Shown: piece by piece, positions 10,956-21,134 of the stretch
How the letters are laid out: each line of letters starts with the position of its first letter
Position numbering within the stretch: the first letter of the stretch is position 1
Assembly (NCBI GenBank): GCA_014529385.2
Contig: CM043952.1
Coordinates: forward strand, 55,840,619 to 55,904,618
Direction: 5' to 3'
DNA length: 64,000 nucleotides
Source of the DNA: Adiantum capillus-veneris
Lineage: Eukaryota > Streptophyta > Polypodiopsida > Polypodiales > Pteridaceae
Translations under genes and position numbers: made by a program
Notes under the pieces: model-generated
Seen by the model: the letters and a program-made list of their open reading frames with translations, nothing else
What the model was told of the DNA's origin: nothing
Database searches by the model: none

Positions 10956-11976
10956 GGGCAGCCACATCACCAGTTTATGACACATGTGCAGGCGAAGATT
11001 GAAAAGAAACATGAGAAGGAGACTCTCTCAGTCCTTTCTTCTCCGAAGCACGACACGCATTTTTTGCATGATAAAGATGTGATTGTTCGCAAGGATGATG
11101 GTTTAGATGATGATTTTTCTAGTGAAGCTAACCTCATTGCAGATACGATCAGTCACGCAGGACCGATCTTGGCTCTCGAGTCGAGGTCCAAAGAACCCAT
11201 TCAGGAAGTATTTTGTGTTCGCATGATTAGTTAGCACGCATTGTTCGAGTTTCTCATTCGTGACGGTTTCTTGTATTTTCGTCAGTGTCTTTATGTGTTC
11301 CCTTTTCACAGGCATGTCGTATTGTACGATGCACATGATTCACTCATGGATGAGCACGGATGTATGCGGATCATTCTCGAAAAGAAAAAAGGTTTCTATT
11401 CAAGGAATTCACACTATTTTCCAATTGTCCGTTTTGTCAATCGCTTTTACATGTTTCTTCCTTGGTATGACACGATCTCAGAAAGAGCACGAGCAAAATT
11501 GTCCATCAAGCATCGGCATTTCCGTTGTGATTTTCCATAGTTGATAGGTTTAGGTCGAAAAGTCAAGCTTCGATCCCACTTTTTGCATGTGTTTGGTGAA
11601 CGGTTTGGTACTCCGTCACTTTGTTCATCTGCATTGCATGCACAGTCATTTAGGGAGATAGTATTTTTCCAATCACTCTACATGAGATGGGTATGTTTAT
11701 GGTTTTGTGTTGGAAATGGTTTCAGAAATTTTCCTCCTTGGAGATTCTTGAAGGTGGACCCACGACCATAGACGAAGTTGGAGCATTGAAGCCGCAACAG
11801 ATCATTTTGTGTCGCTCTCGGCACATCCCAAAGAAGCAAGCATTGCAGACCTCATGAAGTTCAAGTATTGCACGAGCCACACATCAGAGTGGGCCGGCGA
11901 AGCGTTCTTCGCAGGATTCCAGGAGTTGTTGGCGCACTCCCTGGACGCCATACAACTCGGTACCAGTACCTTACTT
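10956..11976 (+). other. Internal 3' portion of a family A element, unassigned
   Basis: This stretch ends directly at a polypurine tract and an LTR, so by position it is the 3' part of a retroelement internal region. A plus-strand reading with acidic clusters (RKDDGLDDDFSSEANLIADT, about 11090-11150) ends at 11234. Other frames carry short ORFs to 11771 and 11809-12084. None shows RT, RNase H, integrase or capsid motifs I recognise. It may be decayed coding sequence or untranslated 3' sequence. Confidence 0.35.
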
Positions 11977-11990
11977 AAAAAAGGAGGGGA
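11977..11990 (+). other. Polypurine tract
   Basis: aaaaaaggagggga sits immediately 5' of the LTR start TGTCACGTGC. This is the expected second-strand primer position. Confidence 0.8.
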
Positions 11991-13004
11991 TGTCACGTGC
12001 ACATCTAACCCTATGTGTGTGTGGACAAGCTATCGCAAGTCTAGGGTTCAGGTTAGCCTAGGAAGTGTTATGGCACCCTTGTGAGCCTGTGCGCAGGCCG
12101 TGCCTGTCCAAGCACTTAGAAGAGTTGCATACCCTCTGATTGCACACAGCATGACCATTAGCACGACATTCAGTACCCATCATGAGCATTTTCCAAAGCA
12201 TAGAACCCTTTTTGTCAAAGTACACATTTTTCACTTATTTATTAATAAGTGACTTTTGTTGGAAAAGAAGGTAGGGCGTATTGCTAAGGAATTATAAAAG
12301 AAATCCAATGGGCACTCAGTAGAAGGAGAAAACAGAAGACAGGCTCAGTGCATAAGTGCAGAGTGCAACCAAATAGCTTGCCCAACCTTTTCTCAGCAGA
12401 TCAGCCTAGCATTTGCACATTCAGCAAGTTCTGCCAGTGTTTTCAGTTTCGAGCCTTAGCCTTGCGAGAACCCGCATCCTCTGGTTGCAGATCCTCACCA
12501 GATTCCCCATCTAGTACCAGATCAGCCTAGCGTTTTCAGAATTCAGCAGATCAGCCTGGCGTTTCCAGATTTCAGCCAGATCAGCCAGCATTTTTTCTTT
12601 TCAGCCCTTGCACGACACGATGGTTGCAAATCAGCCCCGCATTACCGCCACAGTAGCAGATCAATAGCAAAGCATCTAGAGTTTTCAGTTTTCAACCTTG
12701 AAGTTGTCTTCATCGACACCATCGTCGTCGTCAACATCGTCATCGTCATCGCAGTCCCTATCTTGACGACGACACCTTCGTCATCATCATCACAGATCCC
12801 TATCTTGTCGACGACACCTTCATCGCCATCGTCACAAATCCCGGACTTGACCGACACCATCGTCGTCATCGTCATAGTCTCCATCATCGTCGTCGACATT
12901 GTCATCCTCATGTTCACAACATCTAGACCATTGTACCAGATTTGTGCAATCTATAGCATAGACCTCTCTCGCGATAGAGAGGGGGGGCCCTTGGAGGGGG
13001 GTTT

Positions 13005-13060
<56 letters not shown>

Positions 13061-13222
13061 CTTCCATTCACAGTAGCATTCACTTTGATTGTGATCATTG
13101 CACTTGCACTCTCTCTCTAAGAATGGAAGGCTCTCCCTTCCGTAAGTAAAAAGGAACCCTTGAGCACAGTTTGGAGCACTCATCCTGAGCACTATCAACA
13201 TTCACTTCCGCTGCACCTTACA
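11991..13222 (+). repeat. Family A 3' LTR, plus orientation
   Basis: TGTCACGTGCACATC to GCACCTTACA, 1232 bp, homologous to the LTRs at 322-1532 (inverted) and 14546-15726. A TATA-like ATTATAAAAG lies at about 12290, after the family word GGTAGGGC. The middle has TAGCGTTTTCAG-type subrepeats (12400-12700), expanded TCGTC/TCATC triplets (12700-12910) and a 46-bp CT tract (13011-13056). The ending carries ccttgagcacagttnggagc and cattcacttccg, which all copies share. There is no primer site to its right, which fits a 3' LTR belonging to the internal region on its left. Confidence 0.8.
13011..13056. repeat. (TC)23 microsatellite
   Basis: Perfect run inside the family A LTR. The other two LTR copies carry only short CT stretches at the same place, so it expanded in this copy. 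Confidence 0.95.
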
Positions 13223-13835
13223 CACACACACTGTGCCTTGCTTGAAAAGTGGTACATTACTACCTCTACCCCGCGGCTTGTGCGCCCGAGTGTAGCCAGC
13301 CCTATGCGTGCCACGATAGCGTGGCGGGGTCGCACGTTGACTCCCCGGAATGACCTGCTCCACCTACTGCTGCCACTGCACACAAGATGAAAACAAAAGT
13401 TTCCTCTTCTCCATGTACCAGCACATACCGCACACAAGATGAAAACAAAAGTCTCTTCTCCATATCTACAAAACATACTCCAAGACATCAGTTCCTCTCA
13501 CCAATTTCATACGGAGGGGCTGCCATGTCCTTAGAGTGGCAACTCTCGAGGACACCCTAATGGAATAAGTGGCGACAGAGAGGCAAAGCAAAGACATACC
13601 AAGCATCCATGTGACTATCCATAGCAAATCAACATTCCACACACAAGAACCCATGAAAACAAACTCACCAGATTCCCACCACTAATTGGCAGGTGCCCCC
13701 ATTGCCCTCCTCTCTCACTAGTAGTGTCCCATACCACCCTATGCGAGAGACACTGTCAGGCCAGAGCCATCACGGCTCCATGATCTCTAGTGGTTTTGTG
13801 CATGTCGCCATGTCATGCATACGAGCAAGAAGGGG
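13223..13835. other. Unassigned stretch, possibly internal to a minus-strand element
   Basis: Contains two related ~45-bp stretches with cacacaagatgaaaacaaaag at 13379 and 13432. It lies downstream (minus strand) of the primer site at 13836-13846, so it may be the leader of that element. No coding motif seen. Confidence 0.3.
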
Positions 13836-14186
13836 GTCTGATACCAATGTTAGTCCCTCGCCAGATCCGTCCTGCACACATGACACGACACAAGCCAAAC
13901 TCACACCTAGACACACGTAGTGAGCGGACATCAGTCTCACCTCCTAGCCATAGAGCCAATACGGGCTCACCCTCGAGCCTCGGAGCCGGCAGCCAAGCAC
14001 GCAAGCCTCTACCACAAGGGCCGGTGTCCCATACCACGGAGCCCCACACCAGTATGGGTGTGCGGGTAGAGCTGCCAAGGGCCAAGAGTCCAAGTGTGGT
14101 GATCACATCAGATGTCTCACAAATGAGACTCAAGTCTTATTTATAGGATTTCATAACCAAAGGGCCAAGTTCACACTAGCCGGACA
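13836..14186 (-). mobile_element. Short LTR with primer-binding site, minus orientation
   Basis: The reverse complement of 13836-13846 is TGGTATCAGAC, one base off the usual initiator-tRNA site. One base further is tgttagtccctcg, and the region ends cactagccggaca at 14186. On its own strand this is a TGT...ACA LTR of 339 bp. A TATA-like CCTATAAATAAG lies at about 14149-14138 (minus). No second copy is in the window, so the outer edge rests on the TGT start alone. Confidence 0.5.
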
Positions 14187-14351
14187 TACTACAGGCGCCG
14201 ATCCTGATGTCTGGGGATGTAACACAAGCCATGCTGCGATTATATCTACTTCAAACGTCTCCTCAAGGAAGCTTGGATAGAAAGCGAGCTTAAAATCATG
14301 CCAAGTCTTCGGAATGTCAGGTTTCTTCGTTGGGGCAGCCCACCATGTCAA
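14187..14351 (-). pseudogene. Retrotransposon gag fragment
   Basis: Minus-strand ORF with TWWAAPTKKPDIPKTWHDFK and AFYPSFLEE, which fits the Trp-rich core of a plant retrotransposon Gag domain (xTWW...TWxxFxxxFxxxF). Only about 50 residues remain before the neighbouring LTR interrupts it. It is not obviously from the same element as that LTR. Confidence 0.5.
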
Positions 14352-14545
14352 AGCACAAAATAGGTGACTCGTAGCAACTTGGTTGCAACGGTAGTGCTAC
14401 TTAGGGGGCCACATGCGATCATTCTCCTAAAGCCATATTCTTGAAAATGCCCCGCAGAAACTAAGAGACATCTCCAAAGTTTTGTCGTGAAGAGGTAACA
14501 ATTTATTTCGAGAAGGGTCAGATGGGAGAGAGGAGTAAATCTGAG

Positions 14546-15726
14546 TGTCACATGACACATCCAACCATATGTGTCCGTGGACAAGCTACAGCATGACCAG
14601 GGTTCAGTTCAATCAAGTCAGTCTAGAATAGGAAGTGAGCTGGCACTTTTGTGAGTTTGTTCACAGACCGTGCATGTCCAGACACTTAGATTAGATGCAT
14701 ATCCTCTGGTTGCACATAGCATGACCATCAGATTTTCATCAGAACCCATCAAGAGCATTTTTACAGTGCATAGACCTATTTTCCCTCTTTTTGACATTTT
14801 TCGCTTATTATTTTAAGTGACTTTTGTTGGAAACTGGGTAGGGCAATTTTCACAAGCAAGTATATTAAGAAACCTAGCGCTAGCAATTCCGGCAGAAGAG
14901 GCAGTAGGAACCTGTGTTCATCAAGCAACTTCTCACCAAGACTCCCCAAGACAGAAGACCTAGCGTTTTTGCACATGCAAAGCTAGCGTTTTTCAGCAAG
15001 ACAGAAGCCCTGGCGTTTTTGCACAGTAGAATAGCCCCGGCAACAGAAGTACAACAAATCAGCCCTAGCGTTAGCAAATTCTTCCCGCAAGACCCCAAAT
15101 CAGCCTAGCGTTTTTGGAGCAGCATAACAGCCAACGTTTTGCAGTTCCATCGCGACAAGGACTCAAGAAGGACCAGTGTTTTCAGTTTTCAGCAATCAAA
15201 CTCCACAGTAGAATCCCCGAACCTTGCAAATCTCACCTTTCCGCAGCAGATCCTCGACGCATGGTCAAATCCACACAGTTTGCAGTTTCAGCCCGGAAAA
15301 TGCAGATTTCAGCATCTGCGTTTTCAGCGTGTCGTCGTTGTACCGTCATCATCGGCATCGTCACCGACATAGAGTCACAATTTAGCATATAAAGATTTGT
15401 TGATTTCAGCCCGTCTCATCGTCGCAACATCGTCGGCAAGTCCAAGCATTGTAGAGATTTGTGCAATCATAAGTAGACCGCTCTCACCATAGAGAGTGGG
15501 GCCTTCGGAGGAGGGTTTGGGAACATTCTGGTGTCGTATTCTTCTCTCTCTATCTCTCAGTCTCATGCACCTTCATTCACACTATTCACCACTTTGTTTG
15601 TGTACATTGCACTCTCTCACTAAAGGAACGGAAGGCTCTTCCTTCCGTAAGTAAAACAAACCTTGAGCACAGTTCGGAGCACTCATCTTGAGCAAAGTTC
15701 AACATTCACTTCCGTTGCACCTTACA
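14546..15726 (+). repeat. Solo LTR of family A with 5-bp target duplication
   Basis: TGTCACATGACACATC to GCACCTTACA, 1181 bp. It is flanked by CTGAG at 14541-14545 and again at 15727-15731. It has no primer site on the right and no polypurine tract directly on the left, so it is a solo LTR left by LTR-LTR recombination. A TATA-like GTATATTAAG lies at about 14859. The middle shows CTAGCGTTTTT/CTGGCGTTTTT subrepeats (14960-15120). Confidence 0.85.
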
Positions 15727-15731
15727 CTGAG

Positions 15732-16001
15732 AAGGTAGGGGTAGGGTAGCAGGGTTAGCAGGGGGATTCAAAGTGCTCAATAGATGTACAAAGCTTCCAA
15801 GTCAATCTTGTCATCCGTTGATCTCTGTTTTTGTTGTTATGCTGAATATATCAATTGTCGTACCACGTATTGGGTACGTGTCTCGTCAGGGTGCTTTTGA
15901 GTGGATGGGCTCGATGGATTTCCTCCTTCGGCAGTATGATCTCCCGGTGCTCCGTCCATGTCGATAGGATTGTGCTTCGGTTTGCAAAGGGTAGGGGAGC
16001 A
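15732..16001. other. Unassigned, between solo LTR and family B LTR
   Basis: No recognisable coding motif on either strand. By position it could be the leader (minus strand) of the family B element whose primer site is at 16002-16014. A G-rich short repeat (gtaggggtagggtagcaggg) lies at 15736-15755. Confidence 0.25.
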
Positions 16002-16520
16002 AGCTGAGCTCTAATACAACTGCAATTACTTCTGATGAGGGACCGAACAGAAACAAAGAGTTAACTGCAAACTAAACAATTGGCAATATTTTAACACTTC
16101 AAAACACTTGAATAATTGAGAGAGGACGACATGACTCGGCGGAGTTCCGAGCCAAGACACACTGGCCCCAAAGACTGGCGCCCCTTTCGGTAATTCTTTA
16201 TTATTTTTGTTCCAAAGTACAACTCCCGAGGGTACGACTCTCTTCGAGACTTTATGTCCAAATGCTCCCTGAGAAGTGGCCCTCTAGGCGCTTATAGAGT
16301 ATACAAGGGATGCCAAAAGCAGAGCCCCAAAAGCATCAGATCAAAAATCACTTAATCCTAAAACCAACTGCTCTCAAAAGCTAGCACCAAAACTTGTTAA
16401 AATCTGCCAGCGCAAAAAACGAAATTCCGTATTGCAGTGCCACATCATCAGCCAGCAATAGAGAACGCGGAAATCCGTATAGCAATATGTCAACGCAATT
16501 TACAAAAATCAGCTCCAAAG
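16002..16520 (-). mobile_element. LTR-like repeat family B, copy 2, with degenerate primer site
   Basis: The reverse complement near 16002-16014 reads TGTATTAGAGCTC, close to the initiator-tRNA primer site TGGTATCAGAGC. The sequence to the right then matches the repeat at 10440-10900. On the minus strand a TATA-like CTCTATAAG occurs at about 16290, with the shared ggggcgccagtctttgggg word downstream. The outer edge is not defined. Confidence 0.5.
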
Positions 16521-16536
16521 TCCAAGCTTTTGACTT

Positions 16537-17570
16537 TTGGGTTTTAGGCCCCTCGGCCAATGCTCCATAAGTTGGTATGGGTTAGGATTTTTAATCCCTA
16601 ACCCCCCTATTCACTTTAGGCCACTCGGTAAGACCATTAAAATGGAAATTTCTTTTGTTTCTTCTGCTCTAGTAGTCTTGAGGCCTCTCGGCTGGTTCCT
16701 GCAAAACTTAGACAAGTTAGTTCAAGACCTAAAGGTCACACAGATATTCCTAGCACCATGCAGATGTCTTTAGATGCACATTGCACATAGAGAAACTGAT
16801 CATTGCACAGAGGATTCCGGCTTTGACCAAGAGATTGGCATGGACCACCTTCCTAGAGAGAGTGAATTTGGGACAAACCAAACAAACACATTGATCCAAT
16901 GCATTTATCACCTCTACGCAAAAACCCTAACCCTAAAACCCGTCACAAATATTCTCTCTCTAGGATGTTGGTCCGTCTGTCACAAAAAGAACCCTCCTAG
17001 CGTGCACTTACATTCTCTTTCTAGATTCTCTTCTCTCTCCCCCTCTTCTTTTCTCTCTCTAATATGTTTTCTCTCCAATTCTGTTTTCTCTCACTTGGCA
17101 GATCCTCTCAAAAAAAGTTTGTTGAACTTTCTTTCCAGAATTTTGTCAGAACTCTCTCCCCCTAGAATAGCAGTTCTCTCTCTAGAACTTCTTCTCTCTT
17201 TTTCTCTACCAGGGTATCCAAGTGGCAGCAGAAAAAGTGATGGATGAAGATCGAGCCCACAGCATGTGCCTAGGACCCTCTTGATCAATTGGCATCCACC
17301 AAACCTCGAAGATGCCACAATGAATTCTCCTCATCAGCCCAAGCTGTGGGTAGCCCTATCCTTGCGTACAACCTGCACAAGCACAACACACAGCAAGGGC
17401 ATACAAGGGTGATGAGAGAGTGGATTGTAGGCGATCTAGAGAGAGAAAATGCTGCCAAAGATGAGATCGTTGGAGCGTGGAAAGAACTTTGAGAAGTGCT
17501 ACAACGAGAAGAGATGAAGACAGGAGAGATTTTAACGTGGTATGAACAATCCCAAGAGACCTCAAAGATC
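16537..17570. other. No assignable gene; two unrecognised ORFs
   Basis: Contains tctctc-rich sequence (16955-17200). A 157-codon plus ORF (16774-17247) and a 78-codon ORF (16537-16773) have no motif I recognise, and their Ser/Leu/Phe-rich composition follows from the pyrimidine-rich DNA. A chance cccta-type motif at 16921 is too short to be telomeric. Confidence 0.3.
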
Positions 17571-17575
17571 TATCC

Positions 17576-17576
<1 letters not shown>

Positions 17577-17622
<46 letters not shown>

Positions 17623-17632
17623 ACACACACAA
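17577..17632. repeat. (GA)n-(CA)n compound microsatellite
   Basis: GA run 17577-17618 followed by AC run to about 17632. Confidence 0.95.
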
Positions 17633-17886
17633 AAATGTTGGTTGTCACTATATACAATTGAGAAATACAAGAGGGAAGGCTGGTCCCTATATAGGGACCA
17701 CCTCCATCTACTCGACGTCCTAGTTATACCCCACGACCCAATGAACGGGGGACACTTGGGATAAAAATGATCTCTCACAAAAATATGCCAAAAGACATAC
17801 TTATGACACACCATCATTGTGAGACACACAAGTGCTAACACATTGTACAAACTCTGACCCTGTAAAGTCCTAGGCATAGGGGTCCC

Positions 17887-18150
17887 GTGTCACAAAGTGA
17901 TGACATGGCATTGCCGTCCCGGACCAATAGAGAAGATGATGATTTTAACAGACATTCACAGGACAGAGAGCAGACAGAGTATGGGAGACATCTCACGGAG
18001 ATGACGACTACACATGGTTTGGCCATACTTAATGGCCTACAACGTTTTCCTAGAGCGGCCGGTTTCACATGCTTTCCACACAGGCATGGGCCAGTGGTTG
18101 TGTTGATCTCTGACTCACCAGAGGGTAGCGGCGACATTTGGATCAAAATT
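17887..18150 (+). pseudogene. LINE endonuclease fragment
   Basis: Reads EMTTTHGLAILNGLQRFP, then AAGFTCFPHRHGPVVV and LISDSPEGSGDIWIKIT. The order of a Leu-Ile-Leu-Asn-Gly block, a Gly-x-Phe-Thr block and a Val-Val block followed by Ser-Asp is that of the C-terminal half of the APE-type endonuclease that nicks target DNA for non-LTR retrotransposons. The catalytic N-terminal half is absent. It is cut off at about 18150 by the GGAAC-rich unit. Confidence 0.6.
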
Positions 18151-18152
18151 AC

Positions 18153-18821
18153 CGGGGAACGCCCCTACCAAGGCCCGCAACACCGGAACGACGTTCCGGC
18201 CGGCTGCAGGTGCCCGGAACGACAGACCAGGCATCTCTGGAACGGCAGGGGGGAACGGGGCCGGAACAGCCCGGAAAGGCAACAATGGTAAGAAAGCATA
18301 AAGGAGTAGATTTTGGGTGTGTGTGTTTCCTTATAAATTGCTTCCCCTTCACCCCTTTCCTTCACAAATGCAACAAGACTCAAGGCTCTCTCTCTTTTCC
18401 TTGCTCTCAAGCTCTACCCTTGCGCTCGGGCCTCAAGCTCTCAAGCTCTCTCTCTTGGGCTTGCTCTCAACTTTCAAGGCTTCAAGCTCTCTCTCCCTTG
18501 GTCTCAAGAAGTGAAGCCTCTCTCAAGCTCTCTATCTCAAGCATGCATTGTGTCTGTTGTGAATGTACTATGACCGCGCATCACCACACGATGCAATCAA
18601 GCCATAATAAGGTGGAATGGTCTTCAAATCATGTTTTTTTGTGAATATGAGAGTCAAAAGACTATAATTCTACTTGTATTCAAACACATAATGCTAAAAA
18701 TTGCATTATTTGGGCGTTTTTTATGCCTCCCGTTCCGCGCCGTTCCCGTTCCGGACCCCTTGCCATTCCCCTGTTCCATGGGGAGGCCCGTCGCCGTTCC
18801 TGTTCCGCGTTCCAAGTAACT
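18153..18821. mobile_element. Unit with GGAAC/GTTCC-rich ends, likely non-autonomous DNA transposon
   Basis: The left 140 bp (18153-18290) contains GGAAC seven times, mostly as GGAACG or CCGGAAC, and one GTTCC. The right 95 bp (18728-18813) contains GTTCC seven times and no GGAAC, so the ends are mirror images in motif direction. The outermost motifs are GGAACGC (18157) and GCGTTCC (about 18807). The centre is CT-rich with tandem caagctctc words (18390-18540) and codes for nothing I recognise. It interrupts a LINE: endonuclease to the left, RT C-terminus to the right. ATTAC occurs on both flanks (18148-18152, 18822-18826) and could be a target duplication, but no long precise terminal inverted repeat is seen. 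Confidence 0.5.
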
Positions 18822-18839
18822 ATTACATAGCTTTGGGAA

Positions 18840-20100
18840 GGATAGTGGATTGTCTGTAAACCTTGGTAAAACCAAGGTTATGGTGTTTAACACCACACCA
18901 CAGTGGATCAAGAGATCAGCACCTACGTTCACTTACGGTCAAGAGACTGTAGAGTATACAAATGCACACTTATCTTGGGGTAGTCTTCACTGGGCAAAGG
19001 TTTTCTTTGAGGAGAGAACTGAGACTAGACTGACTAGAGCGTATGCATCCTTGGGAGGATGGAGAGGATGTGTTCGCAGGATCAGTTCCAGGAACCCCAA
19101 ACAAAGCTCTGGCTCTTTGATACCTTGGTAGCTTCAGCTATGATCTGAGAATCAGGTTTGGGGACCCTCTGTGGGTCAAGATGGGTGGAGAGGTATGGAG
19201 AGACCCCTGGTATCTATGATCTATCGGTTGATTAGAGCCAAGGCCTCCATGCCACACGAGATCTTTAGAGTGGAGTTAGCAGCCCCCCTAAGGAGATAGA
19301 GGCGCTTACCAAATCAATCTCCTTTATACATAGTTTGTGGGATACTACAGAGACAGATATGCCAGATTGGCCCCTGAGTCCTCCAAACAGTTAGCTTTAC
19401 AAGGGGACACATCATGCTGGTATGCACAGATGTCATCATGGTTCCAGATACATGGCTTCAGCATGGATAGCTTGCCTCCCTTCCAATACTCCCTTGATGC
19501 ACCGTTGTTGTCTCTTACATGGGTGGAGATTGCTAGACTCATTCGCCAATACCTGACCCAATTGGACACTAGGAGGACATGGATAGAACCGACACAGGTG
19601 TTGGACACGAAGATGGCTTTCTATAGAGACCATCTTCTCCAACTTACAGGGGATGGGTTTGTGCTTCAACCCAGCTATATGGATACACATCTATCTCATG
19701 GGTTATGGTGTGCCATTGGTCAGATACGGACATCTTCACACAAGCTTTGAGATTTAAGATTGGTAGATTCAAACGAATACCAGTAGCTAGCAGGATATGT
19801 TGTGTATGCCATACAGAGCCAGAGACGGAGATGCATTATTTACGCCAGTGCACATTGTATTACAAAATACGGGGTTGCTTCCATTCTCTATTTAGAGAGA
19901 GCTTCAGACCCCTCTCCAGAGTCATGAGCTATCAGGACCAGAGATATCTTGGATGTATCTACTTGAGTTACACAGACACAGAGAGAGAGTGAGCAGCCAC
20001 CACTGCAAATCTCAGCTCATACTCACATCCGTGATACTCTCATTGATAGAGCGTTGGAGCTAGGGAGATCGAGAGGCCCACGACTAAGGAGAGGAGCTTC
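18840..20100 (+). pseudogene. LINE reverse transcriptase C-terminal part and zinc-binding end
   Basis: Reads LSVNLGKTKVMVFNTTPQW, with the conserved Lys-Thr-Lys-Val-Met block after the RT active site, then a YTNAHLSWG stretch where LINE proteins have TYLG. 19337-19750 continues as an open frame (SYMDTHLSHGLWCAIGQ), and 19705-19992 in another frame gives RICCVCHTEPETEMHYLRQC, a Cys-x2-Cys ... His ... Cys zinc-binding end typical of plant LINE proteins. The Y/F-x-D-D catalytic core and upstream RT are missing. Stops at about 19129 and 19748 plus frame changes show it is dead. Confidence 0.7.
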
Positions 20101-20379
20101 GCAGCATCGATGGAGACTACAATAGAGGATACGAGCCATACTATCTCCACATCCAGAAGACAGATGAGGATGGATTCATCACCCATTATATCACCCTCTT
20201 GTATTGGGCACCCATTGTATCAGTGGTCACACGTGCCCCACACAATTCCAGCTAGTAGCACTTCTAGATTCATTTTAGTATCTCTTTTTTTTGTACCCAG
20301 ACATGGTATCAGATTCATCACTTTGTAACCTTTTGGTCTCAGAGGTCGCTTTGGCCTTTTGAAGATCATTTCATTTTCA

Positions 20380-20383
<4 letters not shown>

Positions 20384-20436
<53 letters not shown>
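20384..20436. repeat. (CT)n-(CA)n compound microsatellite
   Basis: CT run 20384-20416 followed by CA run to 20436. The following words (cttactcctctttgagat) recur after the CT tract at 21031-21059, so the two tracts lie in copies of one repeat. Confidence 0.95.
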
Positions 20437-20841
20437 ACTTACTCCTCTTTGAGATGCCTGTATGTGTTTTGCTTCATCATGAACTCTGCATCCACATTCA
20501 CATATGTAGAAACCCAAGATTAGAACAACCCTGGGCGGGGGATGGAGTAAACTATGTATGCGTCCGGGCAGCCTCTCACGGGGCTCTCTAGATTTTACTA
20601 ATGGGCGAGTACGCCAAATTTGGGCTTACGCTCATGTATATAATCTGTGAAAGGTAGGTTACCTTGATCCACAATATGGCAGCCTCAAATTTTCACAAGG
20701 AGGATTTGAGGTCAGCTCAAATTTCAAAGTGTTTAGTTGAAAAGTTCAATTTTATATAGAATTTTCCTTTTCGAATATGGTTTTCACTTTCTCAAAAGGG
20801 GTGAAAGGGATCCAATGCCAGCTCCATAAAATCTTCCTGAG

Positions 20842-20844
<3 letters not shown>

Positions 20845-20923
<79 letters not shown>
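20845..20923. repeat. 79-bp (CT)n tract
   Basis: Uninterrupted dinucleotide run. It generates Leu-Ser and Arg-Glu pseudo-ORFs on the two strands. Confidence 0.97.
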
Positions 20924-20929
<6 letters not shown>

Positions 20930-21028
20930 TTATTGTATTGTGGCACAAATAGATACAATCTGAAGAACATTCTTCCTTAGAATATTGTCTGAGATTATCA
21001 TAACATCTTCTAACAATTACCTGCAAGG

Positions 21029-21030
<2 letters not shown>

Positions 21031-21059
<29 letters not shown>
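21031..21059. repeat. (CT)n tract
   Basis: 29-bp run followed by cttactcctctttgagata, shared with 20438-20457. Confidence 0.95.
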
Positions 21060-21063
<4 letters not shown>

Positions 21064-21134
21064 TCGCCCTCTTACTCCTCTTTGAGATACGTGTTTAGTA
21101 TGTCAACAAAATTGAGATCTTTTTGGTGCATTAC

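Noticed and set aside
10929-11234. 101-codon plus ORF as a gene
   Set aside because: Starts in a GT microsatellite; the remaining acidic segment has no recognisable domain and lies in retroelement interior.
16921-16942. Interstitial telomere repeat (aaccctaaccctaaaaccc)
   Set aside because: Only about two imperfect units; below what would support a telomere remnant.
16774-17247. 157-codon plus ORF
   Set aside because: Ser/Leu/Phe-rich translation of pyrimidine-rich sequence; no motif.
18138-18644. 168-codon plus ORF
   Set aside because: Spans the GC-rich GGAAC block and the CT-rich centre of the inserted unit; no domain, and composition follows the DNA repeats.
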